From: JBGTKH01 sp041744735 | GTDB lineage: Bacteria; Planctomycetota; Planctomycetia; Pirellulales; Pirellulaceae | Direction of reading: 5' to 3' | DNA: 7,916 nucleotides | NCBI GenBank assembly: GCA_041744735.1 | Contig: JBGTKH010000315.1 | Location: forward strand, 1-7,916 | In this document: positions 1-6,057 of the stretch, one piece after another | How the letters are laid out: each line of letters starts with the position of its first letter | Position numbering within the stretch: the first letter of the stretch is position 1 | Position numbers and translations under genes: made by a program | Notes under the pieces: model-generated | What the model was told of the DNA's origin: nothing | Seen by the model: only the letters and a program-made list of their open reading frames with translations | Databases searched by the model: none

Positions 1-59
1 GTAGGACGGATTGCTAATCCGTCCGCGTTCATGACGGGCGGATTGGCAATCCGCCCTAC
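1..59. repeat. REP-like inverted pair of hairpins
   Basis: There are two perfect 9-bp hairpins with 3-base loops: 4-12 pairs with 16-24, and 36-44 pairs with 48-56. The second hairpin unit (36-59), reverse-complemented, matches 1-24 at 21 of 24 positions, so the whole block is an inverted pair of palindromic units. Each unit has the tetranucleotide GTAG at its outer end (GTAG at 1-4, CTAC at 56-59). REP sequences handled by RAYT (TnpA_REP) transposases are known to have a GTAG-type tetranucleotide beside a hairpin, and two inverted REPs form a BIME. The resemblance is structural, and no transposase is in view. The block lies 12 bases past the groEL stop and may also stop or stabilise the groESL transcript, but no T-run follows either stem on the minus strand. 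The left end touches the window edge, so the element may extend further. Confidence 0.7.
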
Positions 60-71
60 TTTTCTACGGCA

Positions 72-1700
72 TTAGTACATGTCGTAGTCGCCGCCGTGGC
101 CGCCGCCCTTCTTGCCCTTTTCGTCCTTGGGCTTTTCGGCGACCAAAGCATCGCTGGTCAGCAGCAACGTGGCCACGCTGGCGGCGTTGGCCAGTGCGGT
201 GCGAGCGACCTTGGTGGGATCGATCACGCCGTCCTTGACCAAATCGCCATACTGGCCGGTCAACGCATTGTAGCCAAAGTTGCCTTTGCCTTCGGCGACT
301 TTCTCGCAGACGATGCCGCCGTCTTCACCGGCGTTTTCGGAGATCATCGTCAGCGGCGAGCGGCAGGCTCGCAGCACGATGTTGTAGCCGACCTTCTGGT
401 CGTTGGCCATATCGTCGGCGGGCTTGCAGGAGGTCGCGGCTCGCAGCAATGCGACGCCGCCACCGGGCAGGATGCCTTCTTCGACCGCCGCACGCGTGGC
501 GTGCAGTGCGTCTTCGACACGGGCCTTCTTCTCCTTCATCTCGCTCTCGGTCGCGGCGCCGACGTTGACTTTCGCCACGCCGCCCGATAGCTTCGCCAGT
601 CGCTCTTCCAGCTTCTCGCGGTCGTAGTCGCTGGTCGAGTTGTCGATTTCGCGGCGAATCTGGTCGATGCGAGCCTTGATGTCGCTGCTCTTGCCCGCGC
701 CTTCGATAACCGTGGTGTTGTCCTTGTCCACGATGACCTTCTTGGCACGGCCCAGATCGGTCAGCGACAGCGATTCCAGCTTGATGCCCAACGCTTCGAA
801 CACCGCCGTGCCGCCTGTCAGGATCGCGATATCTTCCATCATCGCCTTGCGGCGGTCGCCGTAACCGGGTGCCTTCACCGCACAGCACTGGAACGTGCCG
901 CGCAGGCGGTTGATTACCAACGTGGCCAACGCTTCACCTTCCACGTCTTCGGCCACAATCAACAGCGGCTTGCCCTGTTGCACGACCGCTTCCAGCAGTG
1001 GAACGAGATCCTTGATGTTGTTGATTTTCTTCTCGAAGACCAGGATGTAAGCATCCTCCAACACGCAACTCATCGTGTTCGCATCGGTGACGAAGTACGG
1101 CGAGAGATAGCCGCGGTCGAACTGCATGCCTTCGACCCATTCGACTTCGGTCGTCAGGCTCTTGCCTTCGTCGACCGTAATGACGCCGTCCTTGCCGACC
1201 TTTTCCATTGCGTCGGCCAGCAGATTGCCGATCTCACGGTCGTTGTTGGCGGCGATCGAAGCCACGTTGGCCATCTCGGCCTTGTCCTTGATTTTGATGG
1301 ACATCTTCTTCAACTTTTCGGTGATGTCCTCAACCGCCTTCTCGATGCCCTGCTTCATCTGTACCGGATTCACGCCGGCCACGACGCCGCGCAGGCCTTC
1401 GTTGAAAATCGCTTCGGCCAGCACTGTCGCGGTCGTGGTGCCGTCGCCGGCCACGTCACTGGTTTTGCTGGCGACTTCGCGAACCATGCGAGCGCCCATG
1501 TTCTCGTACACGTCTTCAAGGTCGATTTCCTTGGCGACGGTCACGCCGTCTTTGGTCACCGTGGGTGAGCCAAAGCTCTTCTGCAAAATCACGTTGCGGC
1601 CTTTGGGACCGAGCGTGACTTTCACGGCCCGCGCCAGCTTCGAGACGCCGCGCCGAATCGCATCGCGGGCTTCTTGGTCAAATGCAATCATCTTCGCCAT
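72..1700 (-). CDS. groEL: GroEL, 60 kDa chaperonin subunit
   Basis: The 542-residue protein is the usual family length. GroEL forms a double seven-membered cytoplasmic ring that folds proteins in an ATP-driven chamber capped by GroES. Visible family motifs include the N-terminal GPKGRNV at 31-37, the ATP-binding GDGTTT at 85-90, APGYGDRRKAM in the apical/intermediate region, the intermediate-domain stretch RVEDALHATRAAVEEG containing the conserved catalytic Asp, and the LPGGGVALLRA loop. The start is the ATG at 1698-1700, preceded by AAGGAG (1711-1716 on the minus strand) at a 10-base spacing. This favours it over the Met at codon 4. The C-terminus ends in a Gly-rich stretch finishing GGDYDMY instead of the GGM repeats of E. 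coli GroEL. The gene follows groES by 53 bases on the same strand, so the two are almost certainly cotranscribed. Planctomycetes often have several groEL copies; this is the one paired with groES. The identification is secure. Confidence 0.98.
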   Translation of the reverse strand: MAKMIAFDQEARDAIRRGVSKLARAVKVTLGPKGRNVILQKSFGSPTVTKDGVTVAKEIDLEDVYENMGARMVREVASKTSDVAGDGTTTATVLAEAIFNEGLRGVVAGVNPVQMKQGIEKAVEDITEKLKKMSIKIKDKAEMANVASIAANNDREIGNLLADAMEKVGKDGVITVDEGKSLTTEVEWVEGMQFDRGYLSPYFVTDANTMSCVLEDAYILVFEKKINNIKDLVPLLEAVVQQGKPLLIVAEDVEGEALATLVINRLRGTFQCCAVKAPGYGDRRKAMMEDIAILTGGTAVFEALGIKLESLSLTDLGRAKKVIVDKDNTTVIEGAGKSSDIKARIDQIRREIDNSTSDYDREKLEERLAKLSGGVAKVNVGAATESEMKEKKARVEDALHATRAAVEEGILPGGGVALLRAATSCKPADDMANDQKVGYNIVLRACRSPLTMISENAGEDGGIVCEKVAEGKGNFGYNALTGQYGDLVKDGVIDPTKVARTALANAASVATLLLTSDALVAEKPKDEKGKKGGGHGGDYDMY

Positions 1701-1710
1701 GAGTGAATTT

Positions 1711-1716
1711 CTCCTT
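1711..1716 (-). promoter_or_regulatory. groEL ribosome binding site
   Basis: The minus strand reads AAGGAG here, 10 bases before the ATG at 1698-1700. It supports the first Met of GroEL as the start and lies inside the 53-base groES-groEL gap. Confidence 0.75.
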
Positions 1717-1753
1717 GTGCGTTTTCAGTTGTCTTGTTCGATTGCGGTCCGTG

Positions 1754-2083
1754 TCAGCCTTCGATCACGGCCAGAATATCGTCCTCGCGCATCAGTAGCA
1801 GTTCGTCTTCGCCGATCTTGAACGTTTCGCCGGCATAGCTGCTGAAGATCACGCGGTCGCCGACTTTGACTTGCAGCGGGCTGCGGCTGCCGTCGTCCAG
1901 CAACTTGCCGTTGCCGACGCTGATCACGGTCCCGCGGGCCGGCTTGTCCTTGGCCGAATCCGGCAACACGATGCCGCCCGCCGTTTTCGCCTCCGACTCC
2001 TCACGCTCGACCACCACTCGTTCGCCGAGCGGCTGCAGCTTGATTCCCGTGCCAGACTTCTTGGTTTTGGTCGCAGTTGCCAT
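1754..2083 (-). CDS. groES: GroES, 10 kDa co-chaperonin
   Basis: The 109-residue protein is the heptameric lid that binds GroEL and closes its folding chamber. The conserved core begins at about residue 16 (LQPLGERVVVERE) and continues through the mobile loop around residues 28-46 (KTAGGIVLPDSAKDKP), which contacts GroEL. The family signatures GTVISVGNGK, VKVGDRVIFSSYAG and the terminal DDILAVIEG follow. It has roughly a dozen more N-terminal residues than E. coli GroES, a Thr/Lys-rich leader of a kind I associate with planctomycete GroES. The start is the ATG at 2081-2083 because GGAGGTGA sits 7 bases upstream. An in-frame ATG at 2116 would add 11 residues but would place that ribosome binding site inside the coding region. 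It is the first gene of the groES-groEL operon. No HrcA/CIRCE operator is recognisable upstream. Confidence 0.97.
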   Translation of the reverse strand: MATATKTKKSGTGIKLQPLGERVVVEREESEAKTAGGIVLPDSAKDKPARGTVISVGNGKLLDDGSRSPLQVKVGDRVIFSSYAGETFKIGEDELLLMREDDILAVIEG

Positions 2084-2090
2084 CAGTGAT

Positions 2091-2098
2091 TCACCTCC
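2091..2098 (-). promoter_or_regulatory. Strong groES ribosome binding site (decides start)
   Basis: The minus strand reads GGAGGTGA, 7 bases before the ATG at 2081-2083. It is the strongest Shine-Dalgarno match in the window. It fixes the groES start and argues against the upstream in-frame ATG at 2116. Confidence 0.85.
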
Positions 2099-2449
2099 GC
2101 TTTGTCGTTGGGCCAAGTCTTGTGCCTATTGGTTGGCCAGCCCACCATGCCCTCCGAGGTCACGGCCGGCTGTCAGAATTGCGCACTCTGGTCGCGAAGC
2201 CTGTCAGTTAGGCAAGTAGCGCGCCAAATTCCTAGCCTAGATCCCTAAGGACAATTTGATCGCTACTTTTCTGCCCGTTTTTCGACAAACTCGCCAGAAC
2301 CAAAGCATTGGCAGACGGGCCTCGGTTACATGGCCCATGGCGACCGCCTGCCAAATTGACAGAGCCTCCGCTTCGGCGTGCCTGCTTGTGGCCTTGATCA
2401 CAAATCTGAGTCCACATTCTAGAAACTCTCGCCAGATTGCACGCCGCCG

Positions 2450-2461
2450 GTTACAATGCGA
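2450..2461 (+). promoter_or_regulatory. Candidate -10 box upstream of exported protein
   Basis: The sequence GTTACAATGCGA contains TACAAT, a close match to the sigma-70 -10 consensus, 96 bases before the ATG at 2554. There is no good -35 at 16-18 bases spacing. Nearly the same 12-mer (GCTACAATGTGA) lies before the threonine synthase gene at 6731-6742. It is a candidate only. Confidence 0.3.
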
Positions 2462-2553
2462 TTCCTGCCCGTTAGCGGCCCGGCGTTCTCACCTACCTTG
2501 CCCACCGAAACTTTCACACCTGTTTCGACCCTTCAACGCGAAAGACGCCCCTC

Positions 2554-3897
2554 ATGCTCAGCCAACTCGTACCCATGTTGTTGCTTCCGGTCTTTGTCGC
2601 CGCGCCCGCCGTAGAAAGCGGCACACAACTCACCTACCGTGGCACGATGATCGCGGCCAAAGGCGATCCGGTGGAGACTCGCAAGACGTTTGACCTGACG
2701 ATCCTTGTCGGCGACAGTGTTGCCGAGAATGGCAGGCTGTATTGGACCGTTTCGGAAGAGGGACGAGGCCAGTGGGCGTGGCCGGATCGCTTCGGGCGAA
2801 TCAACGTCGACTCGCGGCTGGGTTGGGACTTAGCGGTCGGTCCGTCGCTGCTCTACGATCGACCAGAAGGCAAGAGCATTGTGCCGTTGGTGTCGCCGCT
2901 GCTGACGACCGAGAATCCACTGGCCAAAGGGCTCGTCTGGAACGAAAGCCGGCTGGAACATCAGGTCACTGGATCGGAGAAAGTCGCGGAGCGCGATGCG
3001 TGGCGAGTGGAAGTGCGTAGCCCTTTCGGTCACAAGCGAACGCTATGGGTCGATAAGAACGGCCCGGTCGTCGTTTCACTTTTGGAAACGGTGTTCATCG
3101 GCCAAGGTGAACAACACGAACTGCGCATGAACTTAATCAAAAGCGAACAATTGGCAGATGCGGAATTAGATGGCGCGCTCTCCGGCTTCGACTCGTTCAT
3201 CAAACTGCGCGACCGACTGGTCCAGGCAACTCGCAACGCGCGGGTCGATTGGAACGAGCAACAACTTGCGACACTGAAGAGCGATCTGCCTTCAATCACA
3301 GGTGTAGCTCGCGGACCGCTGGTCGCGATTGCTCAGGCTGCGGAGTTGGACACAAAGGATCAGCGCGGCCGTTCCGGTGCCGTCACGGCGATACGCGGCA
3401 AACTTGTCGGCAGCCAAGTGCCCGAGTTCAAGCTGGAAGCGATCGACGGCGACGCGGTGACCGATCAAGGGCTGAAAAACAAGGTCACGATTCTGCATTT
3501 TTGGGAATATCGCGACTCGCCGCTGGAAGAACCGTACGGTCAAGTCGGCTATCTCGATTTCCTGTTTCGCAAGCGAGAAGCGGACGGCGTGAAAGTGTAC
3601 GGCGTGGCGGTCGACAAACGTCTTGCCGACGCGGACGAGCGCCGCTCGGCGATTAGCAGTGTGAAGAAACTGCGCTCGTTCATGAACATTGGCTATCCGC
3701 TGCTCTTGGACGACGGCGCCGTGCTGAAGCAATTCGGCGATCCGCGCGTGACCGGCGCGAAATTACCGCTATTTGTGGTCGTCGATGCTGGCGGAAAGAT
3801 CGTGGCGTATCACGTCGGGTTCTACGAAGTCGAGCGCGACCGAGGTTTGCAAGCGCTGGATGATGCCATTACGAAGGCTTTGGGTAATCGCGAGTGA
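2554..3897 (+). CDS. Exported protein with cysteine-less thioredoxin-like domain
   Basis: This 447-residue protein has no name I recognise. Residues 1-22 look like a signal peptide (hydrophobic LLLPVFVAAPA, with likely cleavage after Ala19) but lack a basic N-terminus, so the true start could lie elsewhere. No ribosome binding site is evident. Residues about 23-210 form a beta-rich domain of unknown type (WTVSEEGRGQW, WRVEVRSPFGHKRTLWVDK), followed by a linker with helical character. Residues about 283-445 resemble a TlpA/AhpC-TSA-type thioredoxin fold: VPEFKLEAIDG, then VTILHFWEYRDSPL (311-324), DGVKVYGVAVD, YPLLLDDGAVLKQFG, and a cis-Pro-like loop KLPLFVVVDAGGKIVAYHVG (Pro405). Where TlpA proteins have FWATWCPPC, this has FWEYRDSPL: Asp321 and Leu324 replace both cysteines, and the protein contains no cysteine at all. 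It therefore cannot do thiol chemistry and is more likely a binding or structural protein in the cell envelope. Its 3' end overlaps the convergent hisN-like gene by 29 bases. Confidence 0.85.
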   Translation: MLSQLVPMLLLPVFVAAPAVESGTQLTYRGTMIAAKGDPVETRKTFDLTILVGDSVAENGRLYWTVSEEGRGQWAWPDRFGRINVDSRLGWDLAVGPSLLYDRPEGKSIVPLVSPLLTTENPLAKGLVWNESRLEHQVTGSEKVAERDAWRVEVRSPFGHKRTLWVDKNGPVVVSLLETVFIGQGEQHELRMNLIKSEQLADAELDGALSGFDSFIKLRDRLVQATRNARVDWNEQQLATLKSDLPSITGVARGPLVAIAQAAELDTKDQRGRSGAVTAIRGKLVGSQVPEFKLEAIDGDAVTDQGLKNKVTILHFWEYRDSPLEEPYGQVGYLDFLFRKREADGVKVYGVAVDKRLADADERRSAISSVKKLRSFMNIGYPLLLDDGAVLKQFGDPRVTGAKLPLFVVVDAGGKIVAYHVGFYEVERDRGLQALDDAITKALGNRE

Positions 3898-4681
3898 TCG
3901 CGAGGACCTCGTTAAGCACGTGCCCGTTGGTGGCCACGCCTTCGCCGCTGTGAATCGTTGGCTGGCCCTGCCAATCTGTAAATGTCCCGCCGGCCTCTTC
4001 CATAATCGGTTGAATGGCGGCTGCGTCCCACACGTTCATCACCGGATCCACCATCACGTCCGCTCGGCCCACAGCGACTAGCAGGTATCCGTAGCAATCA
4101 CCCCACGTGCGCGTAATGTACGCCGTTTGCTCCAGTCGTTGATAACCCGCGAGTGCGCCGCGGCGCGTGAACGTGTCGACCTGCGAGGTCACAAAGACTC
4201 CTTCGGCCAATGTCTTGCGAGACGAAACTCGCGCCGGTTTGGGACTAGCGTCACCTCTGACATACCATGCGCCTTGCCCTTTCGCCGCGTAGACACACTC
4301 GTCAAGTCCCGGCACGAATACTACGCCGACAACGCTCTGACGTTCGTGCTCCACGCCGATCATTGTTCCGTATAGCGGCACGCCGCTGATGAACGACTTC
4401 GTGCCGTCGATCGGATCGAGAATCCAACAATAGCCCGATGTGCCCGGTTGCTCGCCGAATTCTTCACCGATGATGCCGTCATCGGGAAAGGCGGCAGCAA
4501 TGCAACGGCGCAAGAGTTGTTCCGCCTCACGGTCCGCAATGGTTACCGGCGAGTCGTCGGCCTTGCGCTGAACCTGAAAATTGTCTTGCTGAAAGTACCG
4601 AAGAGTCAACTCACCCGCTTCGCGCGCGATGCGTCGCGCAAGTTCTAGACGAATAGCGATGTCCGCGGAATTTGTTGTCAT
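3869..4681 (-). CDS. hisN: Inositol-monophosphatase-family phosphatase, probable histidinol-phosphatase
   Basis: The 270-residue cytoplasmic protein belongs to the Mg2+-dependent, Li+-sensitive IMPase superfamily. The metal and substrate motifs are intact: SPVTIADREAE at 44-54, GEE at 72-74, DPIDGTKSF at 89-97, and WDAAAIQPIMEEAGG at 218-232. The stretch WGDCYGYLLVAVGRADVMVDP (193-213) is what I associate with the HisN-type histidinol-phosphatase subgroup, which removes phosphate from L-histidinol phosphate late in histidine synthesis. No other his gene is present, so inositol-1-phosphatase or a related sugar phosphatase remains possible. I chose the ATG at 4679-4681; a GTG at 4702 in the same frame would add seven residues. 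The gene follows the Rrf2-type regulator by 41 bases on the same strand, so they may share a transcript. The last 29 bases overlap the end of the convergent gene. Confidence 0.85.
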   Translation of the reverse strand: MTTNSADIAIRLELARRIAREAGELTLRYFQQDNFQVQRKADDSPVTIADREAEQLLRRCIAAAFPDDGIIGEEFGEQPGTSGYCWILDPIDGTKSFISGVPLYGTMIGVEHERQSVVGVVFVPGLDECVYAAKGQGAWYVRGDASPKPARVSSRKTLAEGVFVTSQVDTFTRRGALAGYQRLEQTAYITRTWGDCYGYLLVAVGRADVMVDPVMNVWDAAAIQPIMEEAGGTFTDWQGQPTIHSGEGVATNGHVLNEVLAITRDYPKPS

Positions 4682-4722
4682 GCCTCGTAGGGTAGCGTGC
4701 ACTGACGACAGGTGCCAGCCGC

Positions 4723-5127
4723 TTATTTCGACGACGAACCAATCAGGTGCGAGAGTTTGACCGCTTCCAATTGTTTGCGAGCAGTGGTCGCTACCTGCTC
4801 AAGGGCCGACTGCAACTTGTCGTGCGAGGACTTCGGCAGACCGTCTGTCACAGCCACGTCGGCGTCGAGCGGCCCATCGATGGCTTCGATTAATTCCAAC
4901 AAAGAGATTTCATGAGGCGGCCGCAACAAGGTATATCCGCCGTCTACGCCACGCGTCGAACGCAGGATGCCGTGCGTCACCAAGCTCCGCAAGATCTGCA
5001 ACAGAAACCGCTCCGGCATCTTTCCGTCGGCAGCCAAGCGACTGCACGGAATCGGCGCGGCGGACTCATGTTGAGCCAACTGCACAGTCGCCTGCACGGC
5101 GTAAGAGACAGTCCGAGAGAGCTTCAT
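4723..5127 (-). CDS. Rrf2-family transcriptional regulator without Fe-S cysteines
   Basis: This 134-residue winged-helix DNA-binding protein has a clear Rrf2 signature: MKLSRTVSYAVQATVQLAQH at the start, the recognition region at 27-56 with PERFLLQILRSLVTHGIL, the wing STRGVDGGYTLLRPPHEISLLELIEAIDG (57-85), and a C-terminal helix. Family members such as IscR and NsrR bind a Fe-S cluster through three cysteines after the IDG motif. Here the region after it (about 86-105) has none, and the only cysteine is Cys28 in the DNA-binding domain. Cluster sensing is therefore unlikely, and the signal is unknown. The start is the ATG at 5125-5127, with only a weak AAGG upstream. A palindromic repeat (5202-5332) begins about 75 bases before the start, in the likely promoter zone. 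The phosphatase gene lies 41 bases downstream. Rrf2 proteins often regulate nearby genes or themselves, but no operator can be assigned by eye. Confidence 0.9.
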   Translation of the reverse strand: MKLSRTVSYAVQATVQLAQHESAAPIPCSRLAADGKMPERFLLQILRSLVTHGILRSTRGVDGGYTLLRPPHEISLLELIEAIDGPLDADVAVTDGLPKSSHDKLQSALEQVATTARKQLEAVKLSHLIGSSSK

Positions 5128-5201
5128 GGTGGCGGCCTTACGAAAGCGCGACTATCGCCAACCTTCAGACCATCGAACCCACACGTATTCGTAGACGCCA
5201 A

Positions 5202-5332
5202 AGCATAGTGTTTTGCCAAGACTAAAAATTGGGGTGGCCGGGGTCGAGTCTTCGAGCCCCCGGAATCGTCCTTTGCTGGGGACTCGACCCCAACCACTAA
5301 CCCCAAAACTAAAGTTTGGCAAAGCACTAGCT
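5202..5332. repeat. Large imperfect palindrome (MITE-like element)
   Basis: Arms 5202-5250 and 5281-5332 are imperfect inverted copies. The outer part pairs TAGTGTTTTGCCAA (5206-5219) with TTGGCAAAGCACTA (5316-5329), with one mismatch. The middle shares a TTGGGGT-type block with small gaps, and the inner part is a perfect 11-bp match, GGGGTCGAGTC (5240-5250) with GACTCGACCCC (5281-5291). The 30-base centre can form an alternative stem (TCGAG-CCCC with GGGGACTCGA). It has no coding capacity that I trust. The size, full-length inverted symmetry and intergenic position suggest a non-autonomous mobile repeat or an extended BIME. CGCC stands on both flanks (5196-5199 and 5336-5339), too short to claim as a target duplication. 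A purely structural RNA or terminator role for the lspA/rrf2 boundary is an alternative. Confidence 0.75.
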
Positions 5333-5401
5333 TGTCGCCTTTCAAGCCAGCGCGCCATCAATCTAACAGCGCCCCGCGCAGCATGTCAAACCTCTTGGCC
5401 G

Positions 5402-5421
5402 CATAATACCCCTTTATTATG
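5402..5421 (-). other. Small hairpin just past the lspA stop
   Basis: CATAATA (5402-5408) and TATTATG (5415-5421) form a perfect 7-bp stem with a 6-base loop, starting two bases beyond the lspA stop codon (5424-5426). The stem is A+T-rich and no T-run follows on the minus strand, so it is a weak candidate for a 3'-end structure and not a standard intrinsic terminator. Confidence 0.3.
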
Positions 5422-5423
5422 TA

Positions 5424-6026
5424 TCATGCTGGATCAGTTTTTGGTTCCCGATGCCAAATTGCATGACACATCAACATCGCGGCGCCGCAAACCAACAGAC
5501 AGTCGGCAATGTTGAAATTGGGCCAAGTGTATTCGTGGTAGCGAAACAGGATCCAGTCGCGCACTTCGTAGCGCCATTGTCCGGGAGCGTCCGGTGGTTG
5601 CCAGAATCCGAGGCGGTCGTACAGATTGCCGAAGATCCCGCCCGTCACACAGCCCAAAGCGATCGTCAGCAGCCGATCCCGTGCCGCGCCATGCACGAAC
5701 AGCCAATAAAGAATGCCGACGGCGGCGATGATCGAGAGAAGTGCAAACCAGCCGCCTCTTCCGGCACCCATACCAAACAGGGCGCCAGAGTTAACGGCGG
5801 TTTCGACGCCAATGTACCCCTCCCAAATCCACCATTCGTTGTTTGCTCGCGGCATACCCCGCCAGCGAAACACCCAATACTTCGACAGCAAGTCAGCGGC
5901 GCATCCGAGCGTCGCGATCGAGAAATAGAGCACGTAACGGCTACGGGGGAGATTTGTCCCGCCAATCCCGGACGCCGCGTCTGGCCCGTCAGTTTGAATT
6001 GGGTTCGGCTGTTTCTTGGAAAGCAT
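5424..6026 (-). CDS. lspA: LspA, lipoprotein signal peptidase II
   Basis: LspA is an inner-membrane aspartic protease that cuts the signal peptide from prolipoproteins after lipidation. In this 200-residue version the family motifs are in order: ADLLSKYW (44-51), NSGALFG (79-85), TGGIFGNLYDRLG (128-140), and the catalytic aspartates Asp157 (EVRDW) and Asp175 in PNFNIAD. Four membrane segments are expected near 31-49, 92-111, 118-134 and 172-190. An aromatic-rich insert (WQPPDAPGQWRYE) sits between the NLYDR motif and the first catalytic Asp, a form I associate with planctomycetes. The start at the ATG 6024-6026 leaves a 31-base gap after the DksA-type gene and has AAGGA just before it, though closer than usual. 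An in-frame ATG at 6114-6116 would give 230 residues but would overlap the upstream gene by 59 bases. Even the shorter form has a polar N-terminal tail of about 28 residues. Confidence 0.95.
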   Translation of the reverse strand: MLSKKQPNPIQTDGPDAASGIGGTNLPRSRYVLYFSIATLGCAADLLSKYWVFRWRGMPRANNEWWIWEGYIGVETAVNSGALFGMGAGRGGWFALLSIIAAVGILYWLFVHGAARDRLLTIALGCVTGGIFGNLYDRLGFWQPPDAPGQWRYEVRDWILFRYHEYTWPNFNIADCLLVCGAAMLMCHAIWHREPKTDPA

Positions 6027-6057
6027 TTCCTTACGAACCCCCGCGGCAGCGACCGGT

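Larger units (their letters stand above)
2084..2553. other. Divergent intergenic region, groESL / exported protein
   Basis: These 470 bases separate groES (minus) from the gene at 2554 (plus) and should hold both promoters. Apart from the groES ribosome binding site and a TACAAT box at 2452-2457, I see only weak structure. TTGGCAG at 2308-2314 pairs with CTGCCAA at 2348-2354, enclosing GGGCC (2317-2321) and GGCCC (2332-2336). CAATTTG at 2252-2258 pairs with CAAATTG at 2352-2358. No convincing sigma-70 or sigma-32 promoter for groESL and no intact CIRCE are present. Short open frames here have no coding character that I recognise. Confidence 0.5.
5128..5423. other. Intergenic region between rrf2 start and lspA end
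   Basis: These 296 bases hold the MITE-like palindrome at 5202-5332 and a small A+T-rich hairpin at 5402-5421. The 75 bases next to the Rrf2 start show no convincing promoter. Short open frames running through the repeat are best explained by its GC-rich inverted arms. Confidence 0.5.

Noticed and set aside
36..56. Rho-independent terminator for groESL
   Set aside because: The stem is good, but no T-run follows it on the minus strand, and the paired GTAG-bordered layout fits a REP pair better.
1126..1821. A 231-codon open frame on the plus strand, antisense to groEL and reaching into groES, and other long plus-strand frames across groEL
   Set aside because: They are shadows of GC-rich chaperonin coding sequence. 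The translations are Ser/Ala/Arg-rich with no family resemblance, while the minus-strand products are unmistakable.
2183..2205. Possible CIRCE heat-shock operator upstream of groES
   Set aside because: Only GCACTC of one half-site is present. The second half (GAGTGCTAA) is not found at the required 9-base spacing.
2232..2417. A 61-codon minus-strand open frame upstream of groES
   Set aside because: It shows no recognisable domain and no ribosome binding site, and lies in a region where promoters are expected.
5196..5339. CGCC on both sides of the MITE-like palindrome as a target-site duplication
   Set aside because: Four bases are too few in GC-rich DNA, and the distances from the element ends are not equal.
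5124..5361. Two overlapping minus-strand open frames of about 70 codons between rrf2 and lspA
   Set aside because: They run through the arms of the 5202-5332 palindrome and their translation is explained by the repeat. They also have no ribosome binding site or conserved motif.
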